Shown here: piece after piece, positions 33,690 to 46,647 of the stretch | Position numbering within the stretch: position 1 is the first letter of the stretch | Layout: each line of letters starts with the position of its first letter | Assembly: GCA_963681505.1 (NCBI GenBank) | Contig: OY811971.1 | Span: 24,521,036-24,585,035, forward strand | From: Eunapius fragilis | Taxonomy: Eukaryota; Porifera; Demospongiae; Spongillida; Spongillidae | Length of the DNA: 64,000 nucleotides | Direction: 5' to 3' | The notes under the pieces: model-generated | Told to the model about the DNA's origin: nothing | Databases searched by the model: none | Seen by the model: only the letters and a program-made list of their open reading frames with translations | Program-made: the position numbers and the translations under genes

Positions 33690-36600
33690 CGAGACTCACA
33701 CCATGTACACACTGGGCACTCACACCATGTACACACTGGGCACTCACACATGTACACACAAGGCACTCACACCATGTACACACAAAGCACACACCATGTA
33801 CACACAAAGCACTCACACCATGTACACACAAGGCACTCACACCATGTACACACAAAGCACACACCATGTACACACAAAGCACACACACCATGTACACACA
33901 AAGCACTCACACCATGTACACACAAGGCACTCACACCATGTACACACAAAGCACACACCATGTACACACAAAGCACACACCATGTACACACAAAGCACTC
34001 ACACCATGTACACACAAAGCACACACCATGTACACACAAAGCACACACCATGTACACACAAAGCACACACCATGTACACACAAGGCACTCACACCATGTA
34101 CACACAAAGCACACACCATGTACACACAAGGCACTCACACCATGTACACACAAAGCACACACCATGTACACACAAAGCACACACACCATGTACACACAAA
34201 GCACTCACACCATGTACACACAAGGCACTCACACCATGTACACACAAAGCACACACCATGTACACACAAAGCACACACCATGTACACACAAAGCACTCAC
34301 ACCATGTACACACAAAGCACACACCATGTACACACAAAGCACACACCATGTACACACAAAGCACACACCATGTACACACAAGGCACTCACACCATGTACA
34401 CACAAAGCACACACCATGTACACACAAGGCACTCACACCATGTACACACAAAGCACACACCATGTACACACAAAGCACACACACCATGTACACACAAAGC
34501 ACTCACACCATGTACACACAAGGCACTCACCATGTACACACAAAGCACACACCATGTACACACAAGGCACTCACACCATGTACACACAAAGCACACACCA
34601 TGTACACACAAAGCACACACACCATGTACACACAAAGCACTCACACCATGTACACACAAGGCACTCACACCATGTACACACAAAGCACACACCATGTACA
34701 CACAAGGCACTCACACCATGTACACACAAAGCACACACCATGTACACACAAAGCACTCACACCATGTACACACAAAGCACACACCATGTACACACAAAGC
34801 ACTCACACCATGTACACACAAGGCACTCACACCATGTACACACAAAGCACACACCATGTACACACAAAGCACTCACACCATGTACACACAAAGCACTCAC
34901 ACCATGTACACACAAAGCACACACACCATGTACACACAAAGCACACACCATGTACACACAAAGCACACACACCATGTACACACAAAGCACTCACACCATG
35001 TACACACAAGGCACTCACACCATGTACACACAAAGCACACACCATGTACACACAAAGCACACACCATGTACACACAAAGCACACACACCATGTACACACA
35101 AAGCACACACCATGTACACACAAGGCACTCACACCATGTACACACAAAGCACACACCATGTACACACAAGGCACTCACACCATGTACACACAAAGCACAC
35201 ACCATGTACACACAAAGCACACACACCATGTACACACAAAGCACTCACACCATGTACACACAAGGCACTCACCATGTACACACAAAGCACACACCATGTA
35301 CACACAAGGCACTCACACCATGTACACACAAAGCACACACCATGTACACACAAAGCACACACACCATGTACACACAAAGCACTCACACCATGTACACACA
35401 AGGCACTCACACCATGTACACACAAAGCACACACCATGTACACACAAGGCACTCACACCATGTACACACAAGGCACTCACACCATGTACACACAAAGCAC
35501 ACACCATGTACACACAAAGCACACACCATGTACACACAAAGCACACACACCATGTACACACAAAGCACACACCATGTACACACAAGGCACTCACACCATG
35601 TACACACAAAGCACACACCATGTACACACAAGGCACTCACACCATGTACACACAAAGCACACACCATGTACACACAAAGCACACACACCATGTACACACA
35701 AAGCACTCACACCATGTACACACAAGGCACTCACCATGTACACACAAAGCACACACCATGTACACACAAGGCACTCACACCATGTACACACAAAGCACAC
35801 ACCATGTACACACAAAGCACACACACCATGTACACACAAAGCACTCACACCATGTACACACAAGGCACTCACACCATGTACACACAAAGCACACACCATG
35901 TACACACAAGGCACTCACACCATGTACACACAAAGCACACACCATGTACACACAAAGCACACACACCATGTACACACAAAGCACTCACACCATGTACACA
36001 CAAGGCACTCACCATGTACACACAAAGCACACACCATGTACACACAAGGCACTCACACCATGTACACACAAAGCACACACCATGTACACACAAAGCACAC
36101 ACCATGTACACACAAGGCACTCACACCATGTACACACAAAGCACACACCATGTACACACAAAGCACACACCATGTACACACAAAGCACACACACCATGTA
36201 CACACAAAGCACACACCATGTACACACAAAGCACACACCATGTACACACAAAGCACTCACACCATGTACACACAAAGCACTCACACCATGTACACACAAA
36301 GCACACACACCATGTACACACAAAGCACACACCATGTACACACAAAGCACACACCATGTACACACAAAGCACTCACACCATGTACACACAAAGCACTCAC
36401 ACCATGTACACACAAAGCACACACACCATGTACACACAAAGCACACACCATGTACACACAAAGCACACACACCATGTACACACAAAGCACTCACACCATG
36501 TACACACAAGGCACTCACACCATGTACACACAAAGCACACACCATGTACACACAAAGCACACACCATGTACACACAAAGCACTCACACCATGTACACACA

Positions 36601-37600
36601 AAGCACACACCATGTACACACAAAGCACACACCATGTACACACAAAGCACACACCATGTACACACAAGGCACTCACACCATGTACACACAAAGCACACAC
36701 CATGTACACACAAGGCACTCACACCATGTACACACAAAGCACACACCATGTACACACAAAGCACACACCATGTACACACAAAGCACACACCATGTACACA
36801 CTGGGCACACACACCATGTACACACAAAGCACACACACCATGTACACACAAAGCACACACCATGTACACACAAAGCACTCACACCATGTACACTCAAAGC
36901 ACACACCATGTACACACAAAGCACACACCATGTACACACAAAGCACACACCATGTACTAACAAGGCACTCACACCATGTACACACAAAGCACACACCATG
37001 TACACACAAGGCACTCACACCATGTACACACAAAGCACACACCATGTACACACAAAGCACACACCATGTACACACTGGGCACACACACCATGTACACACA
37101 AAGCACACACACCATGTACACACAAGGCACACACCATGTACACACAAAGCACACACCATGTACACACAAAGCACACACCATGTACACACAAAGCACTCAC
37201 CATGTACACACAAAGCACACACCATGTACACACAAGGCACTCACACCATGTACACACAAAGCACACACCATGTACACACAAGGCACTCACACCATGTACA
37301 CACAAAGCACACACCATGTACACACAAAGCACACACCATGTACACACTGGGCACACACACCATGTACACACAAAGCACACACACCATGTACACACAAGGC
37401 ACACACCATGTACACACAAAGCACACACCATGTACACACAAAGCACTCACACCATGTACACACAAGGCACACACCATGTACACACAAAGCACACACACCA
37501 TGTACACACAAGGCACACACCATGTACACACAAAGCACACACCATGTACACACAAAGCACTCACCATGTACACACAAAGCACTCACCATGTACATGTACG
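33690..37600 (+). repeat. 22/24-bp minisatellite inside the transposon
   Basis: About 170 units of ACCATGTACACACAAAGC plus either ACAC, ACACAC or ACTCAC, and an AAGGC variant, giving mixed 22- and 24-bp spacing. All three plus frames and several minus frames are stop-free, so frames longer than 1,300 codons are artefacts of composition. The array starts 110 bp after the transposase stop and ends about 640 bp before the right TIR. Confidence 0.95.
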
Positions 37601-37604
37601 AGGG

Positions 37605-38220
37605 CACGTGTTGACATCTTCCATAACGCGCGCACCCCTAATGGCATCGAAGCACATATTCGCAAGACAAAGTAAAACCGTACTCCATAAGAGTACAGAC
37701 CAAGCTGTTGTGGCGGTAGAATCATCCACGGCACTAAATAGAATTATCAATTTTCAATGCTCGGATGTTTTCGATAAAGCACCCTTCCCCGAGAGAACAA
37801 AATGGTTCTCACATACTTAATATGCCTCTGATATACTTACTTTTCAATACTGTAACATCTGTTTCACCCTGCTCGCGTCACATCGTCCATGTATTACTTA
37901 GTAAAGCCAGTCCGTCTCTTTCGAATATTATGATACCTGCTCTTGGTGTGATTCCTACATCGGATCTCCGGTCGGAAGGCACTAGCGATCGAATAGCTGT
38001 TCTACCCATCTGACCGATTTCAAACATTTGCATTATTCAAACGTTATCACGCGTTATCACGAGTCAGTCACACGATATCTAAATACGCATTTCATTCCGC
38101 GGTTTTCGTGGTTACGTTAATTATACGTTACGTAATTCTCCATATAATGCTATAGCAACGTTCGGCGTGCGCCGACATGTGTCCAAAACGTGTTGTGAAC
38201 ATAGTGACACGAAAGTATAA
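37605..38220. other. Right internal end of the 7.6-kb transposon
   Basis: Unique sequence with CpG words (ACGCGCGCAC, CGTTATCACGCGTTATCACG). No gene is supported. A short direct repeat CGTTATCACG occurs at 38,040-38,060. Confidence 0.5.
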
Positions 38221-38246
38221 GTGTAGCTAGTCTTAACATACCTGAG
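38221..38246 (-). repeat. Right terminal inverted repeat of the 7.6-kb transposon
   Basis: Reverse complement of the left end at 24 of 26 positions, followed directly by CA and the interrupted satellite monomer. Confidence 0.85.
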
Positions 38247-41200
38247 CATAGCTGACCTGGTCAATAAGAGGACTGGTGTAGTTCATGATGGTACATAGCT
38301 GACCTGGTCAATAAGAGGACTGGTGTAGTTCATGATGGTACATAGCTGACCAGGTCAATAAGAGGACTGGTGTAGTTCATGATGGACATAGCTGACCAGG
38401 TCAATAAGAGGACTGGTGTAGTTCATGATGGACATAGCTGACCAGGTCTATAAGAGGACTGGTGTAGTTCATGATGGTACATAGCTGACCTGGTCAATAA
38501 GAGGACTGGTGTAGTTCATGATGGTACATAGCTGACCAGGTCAATAAGAGGACTGGTGTAGTTCATGATGGACATAGCTGACCAGGTCAATAAGAGGACT
38601 GGTGTAGTTCATGATGGTACATAGCTGACCTGGTCAATAAGAGGACTGGTGTAGTTCATGATGGTACATAGCTGACCTGGTCAATAAGAGGACTGGTGTA
38701 GTTCATGATGGTACATAGCTGACCTGGTCAATAAGAGGACTGGTGTAGTTCATGATGGTACATAGCTGACCTGGTCAATAAGAGGACTGGTGTAGTTCAT
38801 GATGGTACATAGCTGACCTGGTCAATAAGAGGACTGGTGTAGTTCATGATGGTACATAGCTGACCTGGTCAATAAGAGGACTGGTGTAGTTCATGATGGT
38901 ACATAGCTGACCAGGTCAATAAGAGGACTGGTGTAGTTCATGATGGTACATAGCTGACCTGGTCAATAAGAGGACTGGTGTAGTTCATGATGGTACATAC
39001 TGTAGCTGACCTGGTCAATAAGAGGACTGGTGTAGTTCATGATGGTACATAGCTGACCTGGTCAATAAGAGGACTGGTGTAGTTCATGATGGTACATAGC
39101 TGACCAGGTCAATAAGAGGACTGGTGTAGTTCATGATGGTACATAGCTGACCTGGTCAATAAGAGGACTGGTGTAGTTCATGATGGTACATAGCTGACCT
39201 GGTCAATAAGAGGACTGGTGTAGTTCATGATGGTACATAGCTGACCAGGTCAATAAGAGGACTGGTGTAGTTCATGATGGTACATAGCTGACCTGGTCAA
39301 TAAGAGGACTGGTGTAGTTCATGATGGTGCATAGCTGACCAGGTCAATAAGAGGACTGGTGTAGTTCATGATGGTACATAGCTGACCAGGTCAATAAGAG
39401 GACTGGTGTAGTTCATGATGGTACATAGCTGACCTGGTCAATAAGAGGACTGGTGTAGTTCATGATGGTACATAGCTGACCTGGTCAATAAGAGGACCGG
39501 TGTAGTTCATGATGGTACATAGCTGACCTGGTCAATAAGAGGACTGGTGTAGTTCATGATGGTACATAGCTGACCTGGTCAATAAGAGGACTGGTGTAGT
39601 TCATGATGGTACATAGCTGACCTGGTCAATAAGAGGACTGGTGTAGTTCATGATGGTACATAGCTGACCTGGTCAATAAGAGGACTGGTGTAGTTCATGA
39701 TGGTACATAGCTGACCTGGTCAATAAGAGGACTGGTGTAGTTCATGATGGTACATAGCTGACCTGGTCAATAAGAGGACTGGTGTAGTTCATGATGGTAC
39801 ATAGCTGACCTGGTCAATAAGAGGACTGGTGTAGTTCATGATGGTACATAGCTGACCTGGTCAATAAGAGGACTGGTGTAGTTCATGATGGTACATAGCT
39901 GACCTGGTCAATAAGAGGACTGGTGTAGTTCATGATGGTACATAGCTGACCTGGTCAATAAGAGGACTGGTGTAGTTCATGATGGTACATAGCTGACCTG
40001 GTCAATAAGAGGACTGGTGTAGTTCATGATGGTACATAGCTGACCTGGTCAATAAGAGGACTGGTGTAGTTCATGATGGTACATAGCTGACCTGGTCAAT
40101 AAGAGGACTGGTGTAGTTCATGATGGTACATAGCTGACCTGGTCAATAAGAGGACTGGTGTAGTTCATGATGGTACATAGCTGACCTGGTCAATAAGAGG
40201 ACTGGTGTAGTTCATGATGGTACATAGCTGACCTGGTCAATAAGAGGACTGGTGTAGTTCATGATGGTGCATAGCTGACCTGGTCAATAAGAGGACTGGT
40301 GTAGTTCATGATGGTAGATAGCTGACCAGGTCAATAAGAGGACTGGTGTAGTTCATGATGGTACATAGCTGACCTGGTCAATAAGAGGACTGGTGTAGTT
40401 CATGATGGTAGATAGCTGACCAGGTCAATAAGAGGACTGGTGTAGTTCATGATGGTACATAGCTGACCAGGTCAATAAGAGGACTGGTGTAGTTCATGAT
40501 GGACATAGCTGACCAGGTCAATAAGAGGACTGGTGTAGTTCATGATGGTACATAGCTGACCTGGTCAATAAGAGGACTGGTGTAGTTCATGATGGTGCAT
40601 AGCTGACCTGGTCAATAAGAGGACTGGTGTAGTTCATGATGGTAGATAGCTGACCAGGTCAATAAGAGGACTGGTGTAGTTCATGATGGTACATAGCTGA
40701 CCTGGTCAATAAGAGGACTGGTGTAGTTCATGATGGTACATAGCTGACCTGGTCAATAAGAGGACTGGTGTAGTTCATGATGGTACATAGCTGACCTGGT
40801 CAATAAGAGGACTGGTGTAGTTCATGATGGTACATAGCTGACCTGGTCAATAGGAGGACTGGTGTAGTTCATGATGGTACATAGCTGACCTGGTCAATAG
40901 GAGGACTGGTGTAGTTCATGATGGTACATAGCTGACCAGGTCAATAAGAGGACTGGTGTAGTTCATGATGGTACATAGCTGACCTGGTCAATAAGAGGAC
41001 TGGTGTAGTTCATGATGGTACATAGCTGACCTGGTCAATAAGAGGACTGGTGTAGTTCATGATGGTACATAGCTGACCTGGTCAATAAGAGGACTGGTGT
41101 AGTTCATGATGGTACATAGCTGACCAGGTCAATAAGAGGACTGGTGTAGTTCATGATGGTACGTAGCTGACCTGGTCAATAAGAGGACTGGAGTAGTTCA

Positions 41201-41256
41201 TGATGGTACATAGCTGACCAGGTCAATAAGAGGACTGGTGTAGTTCATGATGGTAC
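38247..41256 (+). repeat. 47-bp satellite, right block (~64 copies)
   Basis: Same monomer, orientation and variants as the left block. It resumes exactly where the monomer was cut by the transposon. One copy near 39,000 carries a CTGTA insertion. It ends at GATGGTACA, followed by the inner edge of the right arm. Confidence 0.98.
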
Positions 41257-41410
41257 AGTCCCCCATAGCTTTCCAAGAGTTAACACACTGGTGGTGCTTC
41301 CCTGACCAATCAATGACCTTACAGAATGGGCACGTATTCCTGAGGAAGAAGACAAGTCCCCAGGCCATTCAGTTCCTTCAAGGTCACTAATAACCAACTG
41401 CCACAGCACA

Positions 41411-41590
41411 ATGTACCCTCAGTACTCAGGGGGAGGGGCCATGTGCCCTCTGTACTCAGGGGGAGGGGCCATGTACCCTCTGTACTCAGGGGGAGGGGCC
41501 ATGCACCCTCTGTTCTCAGGGGGAGGGGCCATGTGCCCTCTGTACTCAGGGGGAGGGGCCATGCACCCTCTGTACTCAGGGGGAGGGGCC
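41411..41590 (-). repeat. 30-bp minisatellite, array 4, split by a TRIM
   Basis: About six units of GGGGGAGGGGCCATGTACCC plus TCTGTACTCA. The array resumes at 42,737-42,800 after the inserted LTR element. It is the counterpart of 11,258-11,470. Confidence 0.9.
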
Positions 41591-41832
41591 TGTAGTAATG
41601 TGGGACAATGTGGCGGTCCCATTGTGTGTCTGGGCCGCGCCGGCCGGGGCGCAAGCCAGCCACAGCCGGCCATAGAACAGTCTGGATGTGATGCACGTGT
41701 ATATATTGTATGTTTGCACGTGTGTTATTCGAGTTGTTTGCCCCTGGCTGGAGACTGCCCAGTACGTTCTCGTGGCTGCACCATGCAGCTACGTGCGGCT
41801 GCCTGCGCTAACAGCCACCTCGCGATACTACA
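41591..41832 (+). repeat. TRIM left LTR
   Basis: 242 bp, TGTAGTA...TACTACA, with a GC-rich centre (GGGCCGCGCCGGCCGG). No host or element gene lies inside it. Confidence 0.9.
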
Positions 41833-42002
41833 TTGGCGACGAGGGTAAAACACCTAGCCACTAAGATCCCAGCCCTTCGGAGAGAGGAGGGGTAGGACCC
41901 CAGCCGTCCGTAAGAGGACAAACGCTCCCAGCGCCTGGGAAGAAAAGCTTCACCGCTGTAAAGGGGACCCGCCGCCGGGGAGAACAAGCTGCCTGCCGCC
42001 GC

Positions 42003-42257
42003 GGAGGACAAGTCACGCCTGTCGGAAGGCTCGTAACGTCAAGAGGACGATCCGCACAAGTCACGCCTGTCGGAAGGCTCGTAACGTCAAGAGGACGATC
42101 CGCACAAGTCACGCCTGTCGGAAGGCTCGTAACGTCAAGAGGACGATCCGCACAAGTCACGCCTGTCGGAAGGCTCGTAACGTCAAGAGGACGATCCGCA
42201 CAAGTCACGCCTGTCGGAAGGCTCGTAACGTCAAGAGGACGATCCGCACAAGTCACG
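42003..42257 (+). repeat. 48-bp tandem repeat inside the TRIM
   Basis: Five near-perfect units starting CACAAGTCACGCCTGTCGGA. The reverse strand is open in 16-residue units (DRPLDVTSLPTG...), which I read as a by-product of a unit that is a multiple of three. Confidence 0.9.
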
Positions 42258-42494
42258 CCAGCAGCTGTCGGAAAGGCTCACAGTCGTCACATGACGATTC
42301 CGAAACCTAGCCCACACTGCAAGGAATTAAGGGGGAGGACAGTCAGAGCCTGCCACCGGGGAGGACAGAGAGTGAGTCTGCCGCCGGAGAGGAGAGAGCG
42401 AGCCTGACAGCTGACGGAGCTAAGCTCATGCAAGTCCGGATGGAAAAGTGCACCCGCCGCACACCCATGGAAGCAAGCGATAATGGGGGAGGAG

Positions 42495-42736
42495 TGTAGT
42501 AATGTGGGACAATGTGGCGGTCCCATTGTGTGTCTGGGCCGCGCCGGCCGGGGCGCAACCCAGCCACAGCCGGCCATAGAACAGTCTGGATGTGATGCAC
42601 GTGTATATATTGTATGTTTGCACGTGTGTTATTCGAGTTGTTTGCCCCTGGCTGGAGACTGCCCAGTACGTTCTCGTGGCTGCACCATGCAGCTACGTGC
42701 GGCTGCGTGCGCTAACAGCCACCTCGCGATACTACA
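42495..42736 (+). repeat. TRIM right LTR
   Basis: Same length and ends as the left LTR. The visible differences are GCAACCC for GCAAGCC and GCTGCGTGC for GCTGCCTGC. Confidence 0.9.
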
Positions 42737-42800
42737 GGGCCATGTACCCTCTGTACTCATGGGGAGGGGCCATGTACCCACTGTACTCAGGGGGAGGTGC

Positions 42801-43130
42801 CATAGCCAAAATAATGATTACTCACCATCATTCAACCCACACCATCACCATCACCTCTGTAGAGAGAGGTACATACCTTATCTTCAAGAGGGACATGTGT
42901 ACATATGGTAATAAAACATTGGTACATCACTAATGATGATGGTCCATACATGACGTATAAGGTGTGTGTACCACTTGATTATCGTGGCCCCTCCCATTGT
43001 GTGGTGTCCAGTAATGAGAGGTTCCCACATATGCAGACATGGAAGCACACATACAACACTCACATGCAGACATGTTGGACCATTCTCACATGATCTGTTC
43101 TGTGTTCCTCCTAAAAGGGAGATAAAATAA
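42801..43130. other. Low-copy arm DNA
   Basis: Reverse-complement match to about 10,960-11,257 (AATGATGATGGTCCA, TGTGGTGTCCAGTAATGAGAGG). No gene. Confidence 0.55.
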
Positions 43131-44895
43131 ACATGAGGGGTGACCATACATGAGGGGTGACCCTACATGACGGGTGACCATACATGAGGGGTGATCATAC
43201 ATGAGGGGTGACCCTACATGACGGGTGACCATACATGAGGGGTGACCATACATGAGGGGTGATCATACATGAGGGGTGACCCTACATGACGGGTGACCAT
43301 ACATGAGGGGTGACCATACATGAGGGGTAACCATACATGAGGGGGTGACCATACATGAGGGGTGACCATACATGAGGGGTGACCATACATGAGGGATGAC
43401 CATACATGAGGGGTGACCATACGTGAGGGCTGTCCATACATGAGGGGTGACCATACATGATGGGTGACAATACATGAAGGGTGACCATACATGATCTTTA
43501 GGGGTGACCATACATGAGGGGTGACCATAAATGAGGGGTGACCGTACATGAGGGGTGACCATGCATGAGGGGTGACCATACATGAGGGGTGACCATACAT
43601 GAGGGGTGATCATACATGAGGGGTGACCACACATGAGGGGTGAACATACATGAGGGGTGACCATACTTGAGGGGTGACCATACATGAGGGGTGACCATAC
43701 TTGAGGGGTGACCATACATGAGGGGTGACCATACATGAGGGGTGACCATACCTGAGGGGTGACCATACATGAGGTGACCATACATGAGGGGTAACTGTAC
43801 ATGAGGGGTACCCATACATGAGGGATGACCACACATGAGGGGTGACCGTACATGAGGGGTGACCATACATGAGGGGTGACCATACATGAGGGGTGACCAT
43901 ACATGAGGGGTGGCCATACATGAAGGGTGACCATACATGAAGGGTGACCATACATGAGGGGTGACATTCTTGAGGGGTGACCATACATGAGGGGTGACAA
44001 TACATGAGGGGTGACCATACATGAGGGGTGACCATACGTGAGGGGTGACGATGCATGAGGGGTGACCATACATGAGGGGTGACCATACATGAGGGGGGAC
44101 CATACATGAGGGGTGACCATACATGAGGGGTTACCATACATGATGGGTGACCATACATGAGGGGTGACCATACATGAGGGGCGACCATACATGAGGGGTG
44201 ACCACACATGAGGGGTGACTATACATGAGGTGTGACCATACATGAGGGATGACCATACATGAGGGGTGACCATACATGAGGGGTGACCATACATGAGGGG
44301 CGACCATACATGAGGGGTGACCATACATGGGGGTGACCATACATGAGGGGTGAGCATACATGAAGGGTGAACACACATGAGGGGTGACCATACATGAGGG
44401 GTGACCGTACATGAGGGGTGACCGTACATGAGGGGTGACCATACATGAGGGATGAACACACGAGGGGTGACCATACATGAGGGGTGACCATACCTGAGGG
44501 GTGACCATACCTGAGGTGTGGCCATACCTGAGGGGTGACCATACATGAGGGGTGACCATACATGAGGGGTGACCATACATGAAGGGTGACCATACATGAG
44601 GGGTGACATTCTTGAGGGGCGACCATACATGAGTGGTGACCATACATGAGGGGTGACCATACATGAGGGGTGACCATACATGAGGGGTGACCATACATGA
44701 GGGGTGACCATACATGAGGTGTGACCATACATGAGGGATGACCATACATGAGGGGTGACCATACATGAGGGGTGACCATACATGAGGGGTGACCATACAT
44801 GAGAGGTGACCATACATGAGGGTGACCATACATGAGGGGTAACCATACATGAGGGGTGACCATACATGAGGGGTGACTACACATGAGGGGTTACC
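43131..44895 (-). repeat. 17-bp minisatellite, right arm
   Basis: About 104 units of TGACCATACATGAGGGG, the reverse complement of the left-arm array. Total length is close to the left array, but internal variants differ (ATTCTTGAGG, CCTGAGGGG, CTTTAGGGG), so the two have evolved separately. Confidence 0.95.
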
Positions 44896-45898
44896 ATGAG
44901 GTGGTGGGAGGAGGTCTAGTCATGCAAGACTATACCAACTCCACAGTCACATGACCCAGCAGTGGGTGGAGTGGAGGAAGGGGAAGATGGGATTGATAGG
45001 TCCATGGGTGTGGTCTGTCAGAGATAGGTTATGGTGTAAATGGACCCTGTGGTTACACCCTTCCCCCCCCCCCACACACACACACACACACATTCAATGG
45101 GTTGGGGGGTCTCCTCCTCTAAAACCCCCAACTTTGATCAGGTTCTCCGACAACTAAGGAGAGCTACAGTATGTATATACATGTACTTGTATCTGATAAC
45201 CATGTTACCAGTGTGTGGGTGATTTGTGGCAATAGTCCACATATATGATAATTATTATCACAATGGTACATAGCTGGGCATCTCCTATATCATGCTCACT
45301 TCACCCAACCCACTTTGACATATAATTGGTCCTTCATCTGCTGTGCACGTCACTGTCATTACTAACCAGACAATACACATAGTTCGTTCATAGGCCAGCT
45401 ACCTATAGCTAATTTTGAGGTGTGCTGCTCTGTTCAAACAAAATATGACAGCATGGTGTAGCCACAACTGATATAAATTTGTGTTCAGAATCACGGTGCT
45501 TCCTGATCTGCAACAGCTCCACCATACTTCTAGAAGCCTGTGCATAAGATATAACACCACTGGGGGGGGGGGGGGGTGGCAAGTCCCGTATTTCGTGACC
45601 ATGCACACAATGCCTAAAATGCTCACATATCAGCAGAAACAGTCTCATATACTACCTGACCACATGGCAATTGTGGGTGCACATGTGTGTATGCATGGTG
45701 TATGGGTGTGCATGTATTGGAATCAAGAGATCTGTTTCATCTCTGGGGACACCCATTAATGTGGACATAAGTGAAGGCTCAAAGGATCTAAATATGTTAA
45801 CCAATGTGTGTGTATGTGTGGCTACAATAAACAAAGTCTAAAATAACCTAGATGAAAATGATTACTACCAGAACCACTTTTGCTAAACACTTCAGTCC
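44896..45898. other. Low-copy arm DNA, no recognised gene
   Basis: Reverse-complement match to 7,970-8,980, including the TGACAGCATGGTGTAGCCACA stretch. Poly-G and poly-C runs differ in length between the arms. No gene. Confidence 0.6.
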
Positions 45899-46065
45899 CT
45901 CCCGCCTCTATGCCCATGCAAGATGACCACAATGACAACCTTTTAACATTGGTTTTCGCCGAATGTGCACGACACAACACGAACATACGTCACAACTAGA
46001 CTGAACAAACATTACAACTAGACAATGCAAAGAAAGAATGATTACTGCTAGTGGGTACGACCTGC

Positions 46066-46416
46066 TCACAACCCCAAGCACTTGCTCACTTCTAAGCGCT
46101 TTTCTACTGCATCTTTTATGTACCCATCCTTAGCAGTCTCTGACTTCCAGCGACCATGTCTCTTAAACAGCCTATCTGGGACTCCAGCATTAGCTGCCTT
46201 GGTAACACCACCAGCCCGGAGACTGTGCATACCAAACAGCGTGGGGTCCCACCCCAACTGGCCTATCTTAGCCAACACTACTTCTCTGAGGCGTGTATAG
46301 CTAATCCCCCCGGACTTACGAAGTTTCTCACCCTCCCTCGTATGTACGATACCTCTGAACACCTTCTCGCTAGACTGCACTGTGAGTCCAGCCATGTCAA
46401 AGTAACGAGTCATCAT
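46066..46416 (-). pseudogene. Tyrosine recombinase, C-terminal catalytic part
   Basis: The frame shows LFGMHSLRAGGVTKAA, then RLFKRHGRWKSETAKDGYI. These are the HxxR, H(G)RW and nucleophilic Tyr landmarks of the phage-integrase/YR fold. The protein would cut and rejoin DNA through a 3'-phosphotyrosine link to integrate the circular cDNA. The N-terminal half, with the first catalytic Arg, should lie in 46,420-46,820, but that stretch is interrupted by a 22-23 bp tandem repeat (46,648-46,770) and has no continuous frame. The recombinase is therefore incomplete. Confidence 0.7.
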
Positions 46417-46647
46417 ATTTATTTGTAGGCGCCCAGATACTTCTTGGTAGTACTGTCAGCTCGGCTCCTTAAGACTGTGGTTGGCAGCGCTGCGGCCAGG
46501 CGACGCAGCTCTGGGTCCTCTAAGTTGGTCAGTAGAGGCCACACTCCTGAGCTCCAGATATCTGCAGGGAAGAATTTTCTGCATTAAACACTGCACAACT
46601 ACAACATGTAATAAAATAACCATAGCTGACTCCATACACTGAATACA

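Larger units (their letters stand above)
30606..38246 (+). mobile_element. 7,641-bp TIR DNA transposon inserted in the satellite
   Basis: The ends are 26-bp inverted repeats beginning CTCAGGTRTGTTAAGACT, matching at 24 of 26 positions. The satellite monomer reads GGTACATAG across the empty site. Here it reads GGTACA, element, CATAG, so the target duplication is the 2-bp CA (30,604-30,605 and 38,247-38,248). Inside are a TATA-type promoter region, a tandem leader repeat, a transposase-like gene in two reading frames, a 3.9-kb minisatellite and a 0.6-kb right end. No other copy occurs in the window. The 2-bp CA duplication and the protein do not match a superfamily I can name with confidence. 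Confidence 0.85.
41591..42736 (+). mobile_element. Short non-autonomous LTR retrotransposon (TRIM), 1,146 bp
   Basis: Two 242-bp LTRs, 41,591-41,832 and 42,495-42,736, begin TGTAGTA and end TACTACA, and I see only about two differences between them. The 5-bp target duplication GGGCC is perfect (41,586-41,590 and 42,737-42,741). A primer-binding-like TTGGCGACGAGGGT follows the left LTR, and a polypurine tract GGGGGAGGAG precedes the right LTR. The 662-bp interior has no gag or pol, only a five-unit 48-bp repeat. The near-identical LTRs indicate a recent insertion, which must have used enzymes from another element. Confidence 0.9.

Noticed and set aside
33642..37820. Open frames of more than 1,000 codons in all three plus frames
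   Set aside because: They come from a 22/24-bp unit with no stop in any frame; overlapping open frames on both strands and His/Thr/Cys monotony show that this is not protein coding.
17507..41256. CRISPR-like array of 47-bp repeats
   Set aside because: There are no spacers between units, the monomers are contiguous, the context is animal, and no cas-like gene is present.
41861..42256. 131-codon minus-strand frame of 16-residue repeats inside the TRIM
   Set aside because: A by-product of a 48-bp repeat (a multiple of three) in a non-coding element.
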